The translations under genes were made by a program, and so were the position numbers. This document shows positions 42,581-50,839 of a DNA stretch of 64,000 nt, piece after piece. Source of the DNA: Brevibacillus brevis (GTDB lineage: Bacteria; Bacillota; Bacilli; Brevibacillales; Brevibacillaceae); NCBI RefSeq assembly GCF_031583145.1, contig NZ_CP134050.1:5845501-5909500 (forward strand), written 5' to 3'. The notes beneath the pieces are model-generated. The model saw only the letters and a program-made list of their open reading frames with translations, searched no databases and was not told where the DNA came from. The first letter of the stretch is position 1; each line of letters starts with the position of its first letter.

Positions 42581-44014
42581 CTATTCGAAACGCTTGATCA
42601 TGCTGCGTGCCATCCAGACGCCCGCCGCGCCCGCTTGCGCCAGCCCGCGTGTGATTCCCGCTCCGTCTCCGCCGCAGAACAGACCTTTGATCTCCGTCTC
42701 GAACTCCTCCGTCAGCTTCGGACGGGCGGAGTAAAACTTGGCTTCTACGCCGTAAAATAGGGTGTGTTCCGAGGCAATCCCCGGCGTCACTTTGTCCAGC
42801 GCCTCCACCATTTCGATCAGGCTGCGCATCGTATTGTACGGCAGCACCAACCCGAGGTCGCCCGGTACGGCCTCCTTCAGCGTAGGCTCCAGGAAGCCTT
42901 CCCGGATCCGGGATTCCGTGGATCGTCTGCCGCGCATGATGTCGCCGTACTTTTGCACGATGACTCCCCCGTTGGACAGGTCGTTGGCCCGTTTGCATAT
43001 TTCCCGGGCGTACTCGTTTGGCTTGTCAAACGGCTCTGTGAAGGTATGGGAGACGAGCAGCGCAAAGTTGGTATTGGCAGAACCGAGAGCCGGATCCTTG
43101 TACGAGTGCCCGTTTGCCGCCATGACCCCGCTGTGGTTTTCCACGACGACGTGGCCGGACGGGTTGCTGCAGAAGGTACGGACACGCGTCCCGACCGTTG
43201 TGTTGTAGATGAACTTCCCTTCGTACAGATGCTCGTTGATTTCGCGCATCACCACATCGGAAGTCTCGACGCGCACGCCGACGTCTACCTGGTTGTTGTA
43301 CATTTTCAGGCGGCGCTTTTTCAGGATGCTCGTCAGCCAGGCCGATCCATCCCTTCCCGGTCCGATCACGACATACTCGCTCCCGTACTCCTCTCCGTTC
43401 TTCAGGACGACACCTTTGACCCGATGGCCGTCGGCTTCCTTGACCGTGATGATGTCCTCCACTTCCGTCTTGAACATCATGTCGATCCGCCCTTTGAGAT
43501 GCTCGAAGATCGATTGCAGGATCTGCAGGTTTTGCTCCGTCCCCAGGTGACGCACCTGCGCGCGCAGCAGCTTCAGACCCGCCGCATAGCCGCGCTGCTC
43601 GATGCTTTTGATCGTCTCCGTCGTCGGGTCGGTGATCACTTCCGTCGCTCCGTGCTCCAGATTGATCGAATCCACGTATTTGATCAAGTTCAGCACGGTG
43701 GATGGGCTGAGGTAGTCCGTCATCCAGCCGCCGAACTCTGTCGTAATGTTAAATTTCCCGTCGCTGTAAGCACCCGCGCCGCCAAAACCGCTCGTGATCG
43801 AGCAGGCCGGCAAGCACCCGGCGAAATCCTTTTTGCCCGCAGGCGGTGGACAGAGCTTGATTTTTTCTTCCAGGATCGGACAGCGGCGGCCGTAGATGTC
43901 GTGCCCTTTGTCGATCAGGAGCACCTTGGCTTCCGGCCTTTTCCGCGTCAGCTCATAACACGTAAAAATCCCTGCTGGACCTGCTCCGACCACGATCACG
44001 TCATACTTTTTCAT
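42581..44014 (-). CDS. FAD-dependent dehydrogenase of the uncharacterised COG2509-like family
   Basis: 477 residues. It opens with the FAD Rossmann motif DVIVVGAGPAGIFTCYEL. A Cys-containing segment (RRCPILEEKIKLCPPPAG...CLPACSITSGFGGAGAYSDG) follows at residues 50-100 and is characteristic of this family. The C-terminus has GLFCGGDGAGITRGLAQAGA. The reaction is unknown. The ATG at 44014 follows AAGGGGG. A guanine-class riboswitch and terminator lie in its leader, so expression should fall when guanine or hypoxanthine is abundant, linking it to purine metabolism. Confidence 0.88.
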   Translation of the reverse strand: MKKYDVIVVGAGPAGIFTCYELTRKRPEAKVLLIDKGHDIYGRRCPILEEKIKLCPPPAGKKDFAGCLPACSITSGFGGAGAYSDGKFNITTEFGGWMTDYLSPSTVLNLIKYVDSINLEHGATEVITDPTTETIKSIEQRGYAAGLKLLRAQVRHLGTEQNLQILQSIFEHLKGRIDMMFKTEVEDIITVKEADGHRVKGVVLKNGEEYGSEYVVIGPGRDGSAWLTSILKKRRLKMYNNQVDVGVRVETSDVVMREINEHLYEGKFIYNTTVGTRVRTFCSNPSGHVVVENHSGVMAANGHSYKDPALGSANTNFALLVSHTFTEPFDKPNEYAREICKRANDLSNGGVIVQKYGDIMRGRRSTESRIREGFLEPTLKEAVPGDLGLVLPYNTMRSLIEMVEALDKVTPGIASEHTLFYGVEAKFYSARPKLTEEFETEIKGLFCGGDGAGITRGLAQAGAAGVWMARSMIKRFE

Positions 44015-44036
44015 GTTCGTTTCCCCCTTGTGAGCA

Positions 44037-44102
44037 TGCAAAAATTCCCGGCCGACGAATAGGGTATGCCAGAAATAGCACCCCCATTCGTAGCCGGGAA
44101 TT
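44037..44102 (-). terminator. Guanine riboswitch terminator
   Basis: AATTCCCGGC...GAAT (including the aptamer's P1 3' strand) pairs with ATTCG...GCCGGGAATT, followed by TTTTTGC on the minus strand. The overlap with P1 makes aptamer folding and termination interdependent. Confidence 0.85.
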
Positions 44103-44152
44103 TACGGTTCCCTCTAGAGACCCTCAAACCATATCTTTGAGGATATACGAAT
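44086..44152 (-). ncRNA. Purine riboswitch aptamer, guanine class
   Basis: On the minus strand, P1 ATTCGTAT...CTACGAAT encloses P2 CCTCAAAGATATGGTTTGAGG-type and P3 GGGAACCGTAAATTCCC-type arms with the conserved core residues (TATATCC, ATATGG, GTCTCTA, CCGTAAAT). The base before TACGAA that pairs with the ligand is C, as in guanine/hypoxanthine-sensing members; adenine sensors have U. Confidence 0.94.
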
Positions 44153-44195
44153 TGCAAGCTTCATCGAACCAGTTATGCGACTTTCAACAATTCGT

Positions 44196-44224
44196 ATTCT
44201 AGCGGCTAAAATGAATCATGTCAA
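44196..44224 (-). promoter_or_regulatory. Sigma-A promoter of the riboswitch gene
   Basis: TTGACA (44224-44219), 17-base spacer and TAGAAT (44201-44196) on the minus strand, about 40 bases ahead of the aptamer. Confidence 0.85.
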
Positions 44225-44300
44225 CAATCTTTCACCTGTTTATTCGTATTTACATTTATTTTACACGCGATCAGGCGAAAACGACGTCACTTTCTGCCTA

Positions 44301-44330
44301 AAAGACGAACATTAAATCCGAACGTTCGTT
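44301..44330. promoter_or_regulatory. PurR-box-like elements
   Basis: AAAGACGAACATT (44301-44313) and AAATCCGAACGTT (44314-44326) match the Bacillus PurR box AWWWCCGAACWWT at 11 and 12 of 13 positions. They sit about 80-105 bases upstream of the promoter. The rest of 44225-44475 holds only these and the next terminator. Confidence 0.5.
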
Positions 44331-44425
44331 TTCTCCGAAAATTCCGCCGCAGCTGCCGGCAGGAGAGTCGCATCGCGCCATTCCCGCCTCGCCGACTTCC
44401 GCGCCTTCCGATCCTGTAGAAAACT

Positions 44426-44466
44426 GAAAAACGGCCTTTCCCGTTTCGCCGGGCAGGGCCGTTTTC
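44426..44466 (-). terminator. Terminator of the guanidino-compound operon
   Basis: AAAACGGCC and GGCCGTTTTT with an inner CCC/GGG pairing on the minus strand, 10 bases after the permease stop. Confidence 0.85.
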
Positions 44467-44475
44467 TTTTCCGCC

Positions 44476-45885
44476 TTATCCTTGCCTGGTTATATCCGGG
44501 CGCTTGTCCCGATGCCGTCCGTAGCGTACGTAGTAGTACAAGTAAAAGACGAGCAACGCGCCGATTCCGTAAAACAGTCCGAACCGCTGAGTCGGATCAA
44601 AGATGGGATAGACCATGATGAAGGTGCAGAGCGCCAGGCACAAAATCGGCATGACCGGATAAAACGGGGCCGCGAACTGCAAGTCTTCCACGTTCCCTCC
44701 CTCGCGCAAATACCGGCGGCGGAAGTTGAACTGGGACAAGGCGATGCCCATCCACGAGAAGGTGATCGCGATGCCGGACACCGACATCAGCAGCACGTAG
44801 ACGGTATCGGCGGCCAGCACGCTCGTCAATAGCGACAACAGCGAAAAAGCCAAGGTCATGAGCAAGCTGTTGAGCGGCACCTTCCGTTTTGTGAGTTTTC
44901 CGAAAACGGGATGCGCCATGTTGCTGTGCGACAAAGCCCAAAGCAGACGTGTCGCCGCGTACAGGCACGAGTTTCCGACTGACAGGAGCGCCGTTAGTAT
45001 GACGAAATTCATGAGATCGGCTGCAAAGGGAATCCCGACGGCATCAAAAACCGTAACAAACGGGCTTTCCAGAAGGCCCAGCTGGCTGGACGGAAACAGT
45101 GCGGACAAAATAGCTACGGAAGCGACGTAAAAGATAAGGATGCGGAAAATGACGTTGCGGATGGCCCGTGGAATGTTTTTTTGCGGGTTTTCGGTCTCGC
45201 CTGCAGCAATTCCGATCAACTCCGAGCCCTGGTAGGAAAAGATTACGTTCATCATGGTGACAAACACGATGCTGATGCCGAACGGGAACAGTCCCCCGTC
45301 CGCCGAAAAGTTGGAGAGGTACGGAGCCGGCTTGCCCTCCATGCTGACCAGTCCGAAAATGGCGCCCAGGCCCACGATGATGAAAAAGATGACCGCCACC
45401 ACCTTGATCCCCGCAAACCAGTACTCGGTCTCGGCAAACCCTTTCGTGGTCAAGGCGTTGAAGCTGAACAGCAAAACGATAAAGACGGCACACCAGATCC
45501 AGACTGGCGTGTCCGGAAACCACCGTTGCATCACCATGCCTGCGGCGGTAAATTCCACGCCTGCTGTCGTCGCAGACCCCAGCCAGTACATCCAGCCCAG
45601 CGTAAAACCGCTCGCAGGACCGATATATTCAGTCGCGTACGCCTGAAACGAGCCGGTCACCGGCATTTTGACGGAAAGCTCGCCGAGACAGGTCATGACC
45701 AGGTACAGGAGCACGCCCCCGAGAATGTAGGCGAGGATCGCTCCCCCCGGCCCGGCTTGGTTGATGGTATAACCCGCATTCAGAAACAGACCCGTCCCGA
45801 TGACGCCGCCCAGCGAGAGCATGAACAGGTGGCGGCTTTTCATGGAACGCTGCAATTGCTTGTCCTTCTCATTCTCGAGGTGCAT
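44476..45885 (-). CDS. Amino acid permease (AAT/APC family)
   Basis: 469 residues, 12 membrane segments. The AAT-type N-terminus is LQRSMKSRHLFMLSLGGVIGTGLF, with SYQGSELIGIAAGETENPQKNIPRAI at helix 6. These permeases import cationic or other amino acids by proton symport. It is third in an operon with DDAH and a second guanidino hydrolase, so arginine or methylarginine is the likely cargo. Confidence 0.9.
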   Translation of the reverse strand: MHLENEKDKQLQRSMKSRHLFMLSLGGVIGTGLFLNAGYTINQAGPGGAILAYILGGVLLYLVMTCLGELSVKMPVTGSFQAYATEYIGPASGFTLGWMYWLGSATTAGVEFTAAGMVMQRWFPDTPVWIWCAVFIVLLFSFNALTTKGFAETEYWFAGIKVVAVIFFIIVGLGAIFGLVSMEGKPAPYLSNFSADGGLFPFGISIVFVTMMNVIFSYQGSELIGIAAGETENPQKNIPRAIRNVIFRILIFYVASVAILSALFPSSQLGLLESPFVTVFDAVGIPFAADLMNFVILTALLSVGNSCLYAATRLLWALSHSNMAHPVFGKLTKRKVPLNSLLMTLAFSLLSLLTSVLAADTVYVLLMSVSGIAITFSWMGIALSQFNFRRRYLREGGNVEDLQFAAPFYPVMPILCLALCTFIMVYPIFDPTQRFGLFYGIGALLVFYLYYYVRYGRHRDKRPDITRQG

Positions 45886-45969
45886 ACGGTCGCTCCCTTT
45901 TCCATCGAATGTGAATCCAGCCTTCAGAACATGTCGCCCGATTGGTACCGGGAGGGGACGCTGCCTGCC

Positions 45970-46734
45970 CTAAAAGCGCAGGGACAGGCAGCTCAAACCT
46001 CCGTCTTGCTTGCGGAACTCGGACATGTCGCACTCGATCACGCTGTAGCCGGCAGCCGCGATTTTTTGCTTGGTGGCCTCAAAGCCTTTGGGAATGATGA
46101 CGAAATCGTTGATGCGGATGCAGTTGGCCGAATACTCGTCCTCTTTGCTCACCGTGATCTGTTCAAAGCCCTTGAAGTCTTCCGAGCCGATGAACTCGCC
46201 GGCCAGGACTACAGTGTTGTTGCCCAGATAAGCGATTCCCGTTTTCAGATGAAAAAACTCCTGGAGCGGAACAATCGTCGCGCCGTAGCCGTACTTGCCC
46301 AAAATATCCTTGAGCTGCTGGGCGCCTTCGCGGTTCGTTCGGGAGGATAGGCCGATGTAAAAATGGTCGTCCACCTGCATCACATCGCCGCCGTCGAGGT
46401 ATCCGGGGCTCTTAATGGATTCGATGGTGTCGTAAAAACGGGGAATGACCTGCTTCATCGCCTCGATTTCCCCGTTGCGGCTGTCGGCACCCGGATTGGT
46501 GATCACGGCGCATTTTTCCGTCAGTACGGCGGTGTCTTCCACGAAGGTGGAATCCGGGAACTCTTCGTCCGCCTCCAGCACAGTCACTGTCAGTCCTGCC
46601 TTTTGCAGCGCTTCGATATAGGCCTCATGCTGCTTCAAGGCCAGTTCAAAATCAGGCGCACCGAGGTGGGAGGTCGTCAAGCCGTTCACGTAGCTCTTGC
46701 CTGGCTTCTTTACGATCGCGCGAGTAAAGTTCAT
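45970..46734 (-). CDS. Dimethylarginine dimethylaminohydrolase (DDAH)
   Basis: 254 residues, the same length as the Pseudomonas enzyme. The nucleophile Cys is at 249 (GGLSCLSLRF) and the catalytic His at 162 (EFFHLKTGIAYL). Other pentein-fold motifs are DSTFVEDTAVL and PGYLDGGDVM. It hydrolyses N-methylated arginine to citrulline plus methylamine or dimethylamine; citrullinase-like or arginine deiminase activity cannot be ruled out. It lies 70 bases after the other hydrolase and 84 before the permease. Confidence 0.88.
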   Translation of the reverse strand: MNFTRAIVKKPGKSYVNGLTTSHLGAPDFELALKQHEAYIEALQKAGLTVTVLEADEEFPDSTFVEDTAVLTEKCAVITNPGADSRNGEIEAMKQVIPRFYDTIESIKSPGYLDGGDVMQVDDHFYIGLSSRTNREGAQQLKDILGKYGYGATIVPLQEFFHLKTGIAYLGNNTVVLAGEFIGSEDFKGFEQITVSKEDEYSANCIRINDFVIIPKGFEATKQKIAAAGYSVIECDMSEFRKQDGGLSCLSLRF

Positions 46735-46804
46735 GTTCAGTGGCTCCTTTCGATTTTCCGGGAATGGATTCGGCTCTACTTGACTGCCGGCTTATTCGGT
46801 ACTG

Positions 46805-47683
46805 CTATCTTCTTGCCAACGGCGCTGTCAGGCAGGTCGGCCCGCCTGTCCCTTTGTAGGTAATCTCGGTCCCCTTGTACTCGTACACTTCTGCTCCGGC
46901 TTCCTCGAGCAGCCGCTTCGTGACCGGATTCCCGGCAGAAACGACGACTTTTCTCGGTGCGAGCGCCAGGACATTGCAGCCCAGATTGTCGTATTCGTCG
47001 TCCGGCACCTCGATCAGCTGGACGCCGCGCTGGATTAGCAGCTCCCGGAAAAAGACCGGCATGAGCTTGGAGTAGACGACCGCCAGATCCTTGTCCACAA
47101 AGCTGATGATGGACATCAGGTGCAGACATTCGTCAGGTCCGTTGCCGTGCGGCAGAGGCACGACGATACATTCATCCACGATGCCCGCCGTCAGCTCTTT
47201 GAACTGGCGAATCCCTTCGTCATTGGTCCGATACCCTCTGGCCACGGCAACCGTACGCTCGTCCATCCAGACGACGTCGCCCCCCTCGACGAGGCCCTCT
47301 CCCTGAATCTCGCCGAGAATGGGAATGCCGATGCTTTGAAAATAGTCACGGACGGCCTTTGGCTCGCCCTGGCGCAGCTTTTTCCCCGGATGGAGCAGAA
47401 TCGCCCCTTTATGGGTGATCTTGACGGAGTCGTGCGCATAAATGGAGTCGATTCCCGTGCGCTCATCGGCCGGCAAATACCGGACATCGGGCACATGCTG
47501 CTTCAAAATCGCTTCGAACTGCTCGTATTCCCGGAGCGCCTCCCCATAGTCGGGACACGTCACGTAGTTGTATTCCCGCCAATGACGGTTCAAATGCTCC
47601 TGACTGATAAACGAGTCTTTGGGATGTTTGATCATGATGCTTTCAACTGCCCCGTACATGGATTGACAACCGTACTTTACCAA
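46805..47683 (-). CDS. Amidinotransferase/arginine deiminase-family hydrolase
   Basis: 292 residues, a second guanidino-modifying pentein enzyme. Motifs: IDSIYAHDSVKIT, GLVEGGDVVWMDE, the His region PHGNGPDECLHLMSIISFVD and the Cys nucleophile GGPTCLTAPL (C284). The substrate may be arginine, a methylated arginine or another guanidino compound. The frame reaches a GTG at 47692 that lies in the ribosome site GAGGTGA; the TTG at 47683 is 8 bases after GAGG and is preferred. First gene of the operon, divergent from an IclR gene. Confidence 0.85.
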   Translation of the reverse strand: MVKYGCQSMYGAVESIMIKHPKDSFISQEHLNRHWREYNYVTCPDYGEALREYEQFEAILKQHVPDVRYLPADERTGIDSIYAHDSVKITHKGAILLHPGKKLRQGEPKAVRDYFQSIGIPILGEIQGEGLVEGGDVVWMDERTVAVARGYRTNDEGIRQFKELTAGIVDECIVVPLPHGNGPDECLHLMSIISFVDKDLAVVYSKLMPVFFRELLIQRGVQLIEVPDDEYDNLGCNVLALAPRKVVVSAGNPVTKRLLEEAGAEVYEYKGTEITYKGTGGPTCLTAPLARR

Positions 47684-47712
47684 TGCGCTCACCTCATCTG
47701 CCGTTACTCATT

Positions 47713-47748
47713 TTTCCGTATCGTGGAATCATTTCCATAATGCGAAAT
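47713..47748. promoter_or_regulatory. Two tandem IclR-type operator candidates
   Basis: TTTCCGTATCGTGGAAT at 47713-47729 and TTTCCATAATGCGAAAT at 47732-47748, 19 bases apart, lie before the guanidino hydrolase start in the divergent region. Closely related copies recur in front of rocB. Confidence 0.65.
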
Positions 47749-47914
47749 TACACTCTTAATGTAAAATAGTTTGAAATTTTTTGTCAATGTCTTTTTCGAG
47801 CCCGAAACGATATTGATCTGTCCAAACAATTCTGATAGATTGAAACAAGAAACAGCCCGGGAGAACCCCTTGAACATGAGGTTCCTGCGGCATGGCATAG
47901 GAGGAAACAACACG

Positions 47915-48655
47915 TTGGTACAATCGATTGACCGGGCTATGAGCATCGTCCACGTCCTGGTCTCAGACGAAAACAAACCCAATTGGTCCATCTCGGAAAT
48001 CGCGGACCGGACCGATCTTCCTCTCAGCACGGTTCACCGTTTGATCAGCAGCTTGATGCAGTACGGACTGATCATGCAGATCCCGGAAACGAAGCAGTAC
48101 AAGCTCGGGTATACCTGGATGGAGATCGGCCTGCGCATCCTGGACAAAATCGATACGCGCGCGGTAGCCCGCTCCGTGATGGAGCAGCTGGCGGCCGAAG
48201 TGAAGGAAACCATCTATTTGAGCATTCCGCACGGCACGAGCGCGATCGTTCTCGAACGGGTCGAGGGCCCCATGACAGTACGCATGATCGACAATCTGGG
48301 CGAGCGCATCCCGCTGCATATCGGTGCTGCCAACAAGACGATGCTGGCCAACATGGATCCGAGCGAGGCAGAGGCTATCGCCGCTGAGCTCATTGCCGAT
48401 CCCGAAGAGCGTCGGGACTTCTTGGAACGCCTGCCTGCTATCAAGCAGAGCGGATACGCGATCAGCTACGGAGAAAAAACGGAAGGTACAGCATCAGTCG
48501 CTGCTCCCATCATCGGGTACAACCACAAAGTGGTCGGAGCGCTCAGCATCGGCGTTCCCAGCTACCGGATCAACGAGGATCGCCTAACCGTCCTGATCGA
48601 GAAAGCCAAACAAGGCGCCAGGGAAATCTCGCAAAAAATCGGCGGACTTTCTTAA
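47915..48655 (+). CDS. IclR family transcriptional regulator
   Basis: 246 residues from a TTG start 10 bases after AGGAGG; the start LVQSIDRAMSIVHVL is the classic IclR beginning, so upstream in-frame ATGs are rejected. Helix-turn-helix: WSISEIADRTDLPLSTVHRLI. The C-terminal effector domain has LGERIPLHIGAANKTMLA and SYGEKTEGTASVAAPIIG. It likely controls the divergent arginine-type operon and rocB, because the same 17-bp motif occurs at both promoters. Confidence 0.92.
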   Translation: MVQSIDRAMSIVHVLVSDENKPNWSISEIADRTDLPLSTVHRLISSLMQYGLIMQIPETKQYKLGYTWMEIGLRILDKIDTRAVARSVMEQLAAEVKETIYLSIPHGTSAIVLERVEGPMTVRMIDNLGERIPLHIGAANKTMLANMDPSEAEAIAAELIADPEERRDFLERLPAIKQSGYAISYGEKTEGTASVAAPIIGYNHKVVGALSIGVPSYRINEDRLTVLIEKAKQGAREISQKIGGLS

Positions 48656-48661
48656 TTTTTT

Positions 48662-48698
48662 TATCCACGATACGGAAAGAATTTTCACATTACGGAAA
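48662..48698. promoter_or_regulatory. Two further IclR-type operator candidates
   Basis: In reverse orientation: TTTCCGTATCGTGGATA (48678-48662) and TTTCCGTAATGTGAAAA (48698-48682), 20 bases apart. The first shares 15 of 17 bases with the 47713 site. They fall between the IclR stop and the rocB ribosome site. Confidence 0.65.
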
Positions 48699-48713
48699 TT
48701 GGAGGCGTTTTTC

Positions 48714-50336
48714 ATGGGCAAATGGCAGTCGAAAGAGCAGTTGGTGGATCTTCTATGCAGTCTCGTCCGCATTCCGAGCGTGACCGGGTCGCCTGCCGAA
48801 AAGGTGCTGCCGGAATACGTCGTAGACCAGCTGCGGACTCTCCCTTATTACCGGGAGCACCCCGATCATGTTCGCGCCCATCCTACCGGCGACGGTCGCC
48901 ATTTTGTCACCGCTCTGGTCAAAAAGCCGGGCATCCGCGATACGATCATCCTCGTCAGCCATTTCGATGTGGTCGATGTGGAAGACTACGGAGCTTGGCG
49001 GACGCAGGCTTTTGATCCACAGGCCCTCACCTCCCTGTTCCACGCCAATGCCCAGACCATGCCGTCCGAGGTTCAGCGGGACATGCAGAGCGGAAACTGG
49101 CTGTTCGGACGCGGGACGATGGATATGAAATGCGGCCTCGCGCTCCACATGTCGATGGTCGAGCGGGCATCAGACGGAGAATTCGACGGAAACATCCTGC
49201 TTCTGACCGTCCCCGACGAAGAAGTGAACTCGGTCGGAATGCGTGCTGCTGTGCCTGCCCTGCTCGCGCTCGCCGAGGAATTCGACCTCACCTACAAGAC
49301 TGTGCTGAATTCGGAGCCGATGTTCACCCGGTTTCCCGGCGACCAAAACAAGTACTTGTACACCGGGTCGATCGGGAAAGTGCTCCCCGGCTTCCTCTGC
49401 TACGGCAAGGAAACGCACGTCGGGGAGCCGTTCGCCGGGCTAAACGGCAACTTCATGGCGTCCCAGATCACCTGCGAGCTCGAGCTGAACACGGCCTTTT
49501 GCGAGATTGTCGAAGGAGAGGCTTCTCCCCCTCCTACCAACCTGATCCAAAAGGACTTGAAAAAAGAGTACTCCGTGCAAATTCCGCACCGCGCCGTCAC
49601 CCTGTTCAATCTGTTCCTGCTGGAAAAGCGCATGGACGAAGTCGTGGAGCCACTCTTGCAGGCTGCCAAAAATGTGGCGGAGCGGATCCGTCAGACGTAT
49701 GTCCAGCACGCCGGCCTCTTTGCCAGCAACGCTCCTTTCACGCCGCGCGACCTGTCCATCCGGGTCATGACCTACGAGGAGCTGCTTGCCTACGCCGTCA
49801 AAGCATACGGGGAGGAAAAGCTGCGGAGCATACAGTCCGAGATCGTCGCTGATCGCCAGGACAAGGATGATCGCGACGTGACCATCGAGCTGGTCGATCA
49901 GGTGGCGATCCTGTGCAAGGAGCTGTCCCCGATGATCGTGCTGTTCTTCGCCCCGCCGTTTTACCCGGCAGTCAGCTCGCGCACGCACCCGCTCATTGCC
50001 CGCACTGCAGCAGAGATGGAGACATACGCCCGGGAACGCCACCAAATCACGCTCCGACGGCAGAACTACTTCGGCGGCATTTCCGATTTGAGCTACGTCG
50101 GGCTGGAATACCCGGCTGCTTCCATGCAGCCGCTCGTTGCCAACATGCCTCTGTGGGACCGCGGCTACTCCATTCCCCTGCAGGAGCTGGAGGCGTTTGA
50201 TGTGCCAGTCCTGAACCTCGGACCGGTCGGACGCGACGCCCATCAGTGGACAGAGAGACTGGATATCGATTACGCTTTTGGTACACTGATGGATATGCTG
50301 CCGCATTGCATACAAACGCTGTTCAAGCATGCTTGA
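48714..50336 (+). CDS. rocB: RocB-like M20-family arginine-utilisation protein
   Basis: 540 residues. Zinc-peptidase features: LVRIPSVTGSPAEKVLPEY, ILVSHFDVVDVEDYG, LFGRGTMDMKCGLALHM and LTVPDEEVNSVGM. The large insert and the C-terminal YFGGISDLSYVG/NLGPVGRDAHQWTERLD match RocB of Bacillus, known genetically from the arginine regulon but without an established reaction. ATG at 48714 is 8 bases after GGAGG. It sits behind IclR operators, opposite DDAH and a deiminase-like enzyme. Confidence 0.9.
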   Translation: MGKWQSKEQLVDLLCSLVRIPSVTGSPAEKVLPEYVVDQLRTLPYYREHPDHVRAHPTGDGRHFVTALVKKPGIRDTIILVSHFDVVDVEDYGAWRTQAFDPQALTSLFHANAQTMPSEVQRDMQSGNWLFGRGTMDMKCGLALHMSMVERASDGEFDGNILLLTVPDEEVNSVGMRAAVPALLALAEEFDLTYKTVLNSEPMFTRFPGDQNKYLYTGSIGKVLPGFLCYGKETHVGEPFAGLNGNFMASQITCELELNTAFCEIVEGEASPPPTNLIQKDLKKEYSVQIPHRAVTLFNLFLLEKRMDEVVEPLLQAAKNVAERIRQTYVQHAGLFASNAPFTPRDLSIRVMTYEELLAYAVKAYGEEKLRSIQSEIVADRQDKDDRDVTIELVDQVAILCKELSPMIVLFFAPPFYPAVSSRTHPLIARTAAEMETYARERHQITLRRQNYFGGISDLSYVGLEYPAASMQPLVANMPLWDRGYSIPLQELEAFDVPVLNLGPVGRDAHQWTERLDIDYAFGTLMDMLPHCIQTLFKHA

Positions 50337-50359
50337 ACGAGAACAGGAGGTACCAGCCC

Positions 50360-50743
50360 ATGCAATTTGAAGCGAAAGAAAACGGTTTTGTGACCCATTT
50401 GTCTTATGGCGATTTGCACGTATCCGGCGACGAGGAGTACGGCTTCCGCCCGTACCAGCTCATGGTGTCATCCATTGCCGTGTGCAGCGGCGGGGTCTTG
50501 CGCAAGGTGCTGACCAAAATGAGAATGCCCTGCTCGGACATGAAAGTGACCGCCGAAGTGACTCGAAACGAGGAAAAGGCAAACCGGATCGAAAAGATTC
50601 ACCTGCACTTCATCATTCACGGAGAAAATTTGCAGGAGGAAAAAGTGAAAAAGGCGATCGAAGCATCGCGGAAAAATTGCCCGATGGTACAGTCGGTTCA
50701 GGACAGCATTGTCATTACCGAATCGTTCGAGCTTGTTTCCTAG
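50360..50743 (+). CDS. OsmC/Ohr-like family protein
   Basis: 127 residues from the ATG at 50360 after AACAGGAGG, 23 bases behind rocB. The first redox Cys is in VSSIAVCSGGVLRKVL and the second in SRKNCPMVQSV, at the spacing of OsmC-type peroxidases (thiol-based hydroperoxide reduction). The short length and linkage to rocB suggest a general OsmC-like role; the substrate is unknown. Confidence 0.87.
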   Translation: MQFEAKENGFVTHLSYGDLHVSGDEEYGFRPYQLMVSSIAVCSGGVLRKVLTKMRMPCSDMKVTAEVTRNEEKANRIEKIHLHFIIHGENLQEEKVKKAIEASRKNCPMVQSVQDSIVITESFELVS

Positions 50744-50779
50744 CAATTGGGCATCATCTGCCCCTCCCGATTCCACACG

Positions 50780-50820
50780 AAAAACCCGCTCCAGCCTTTC
50801 CTTGGAGCGGGTTCTCTTTT
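50780..50820. terminator. Bidirectional terminator
   Basis: AACCCGCTCCA and TGGAGCGGGTT, with A-rich and T-rich flanks, between convergent OsmC and nucleobase permease genes. Confidence 0.85.
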
Positions 50821-50839
50821 CCTGGCGACTGTCCGGGGG

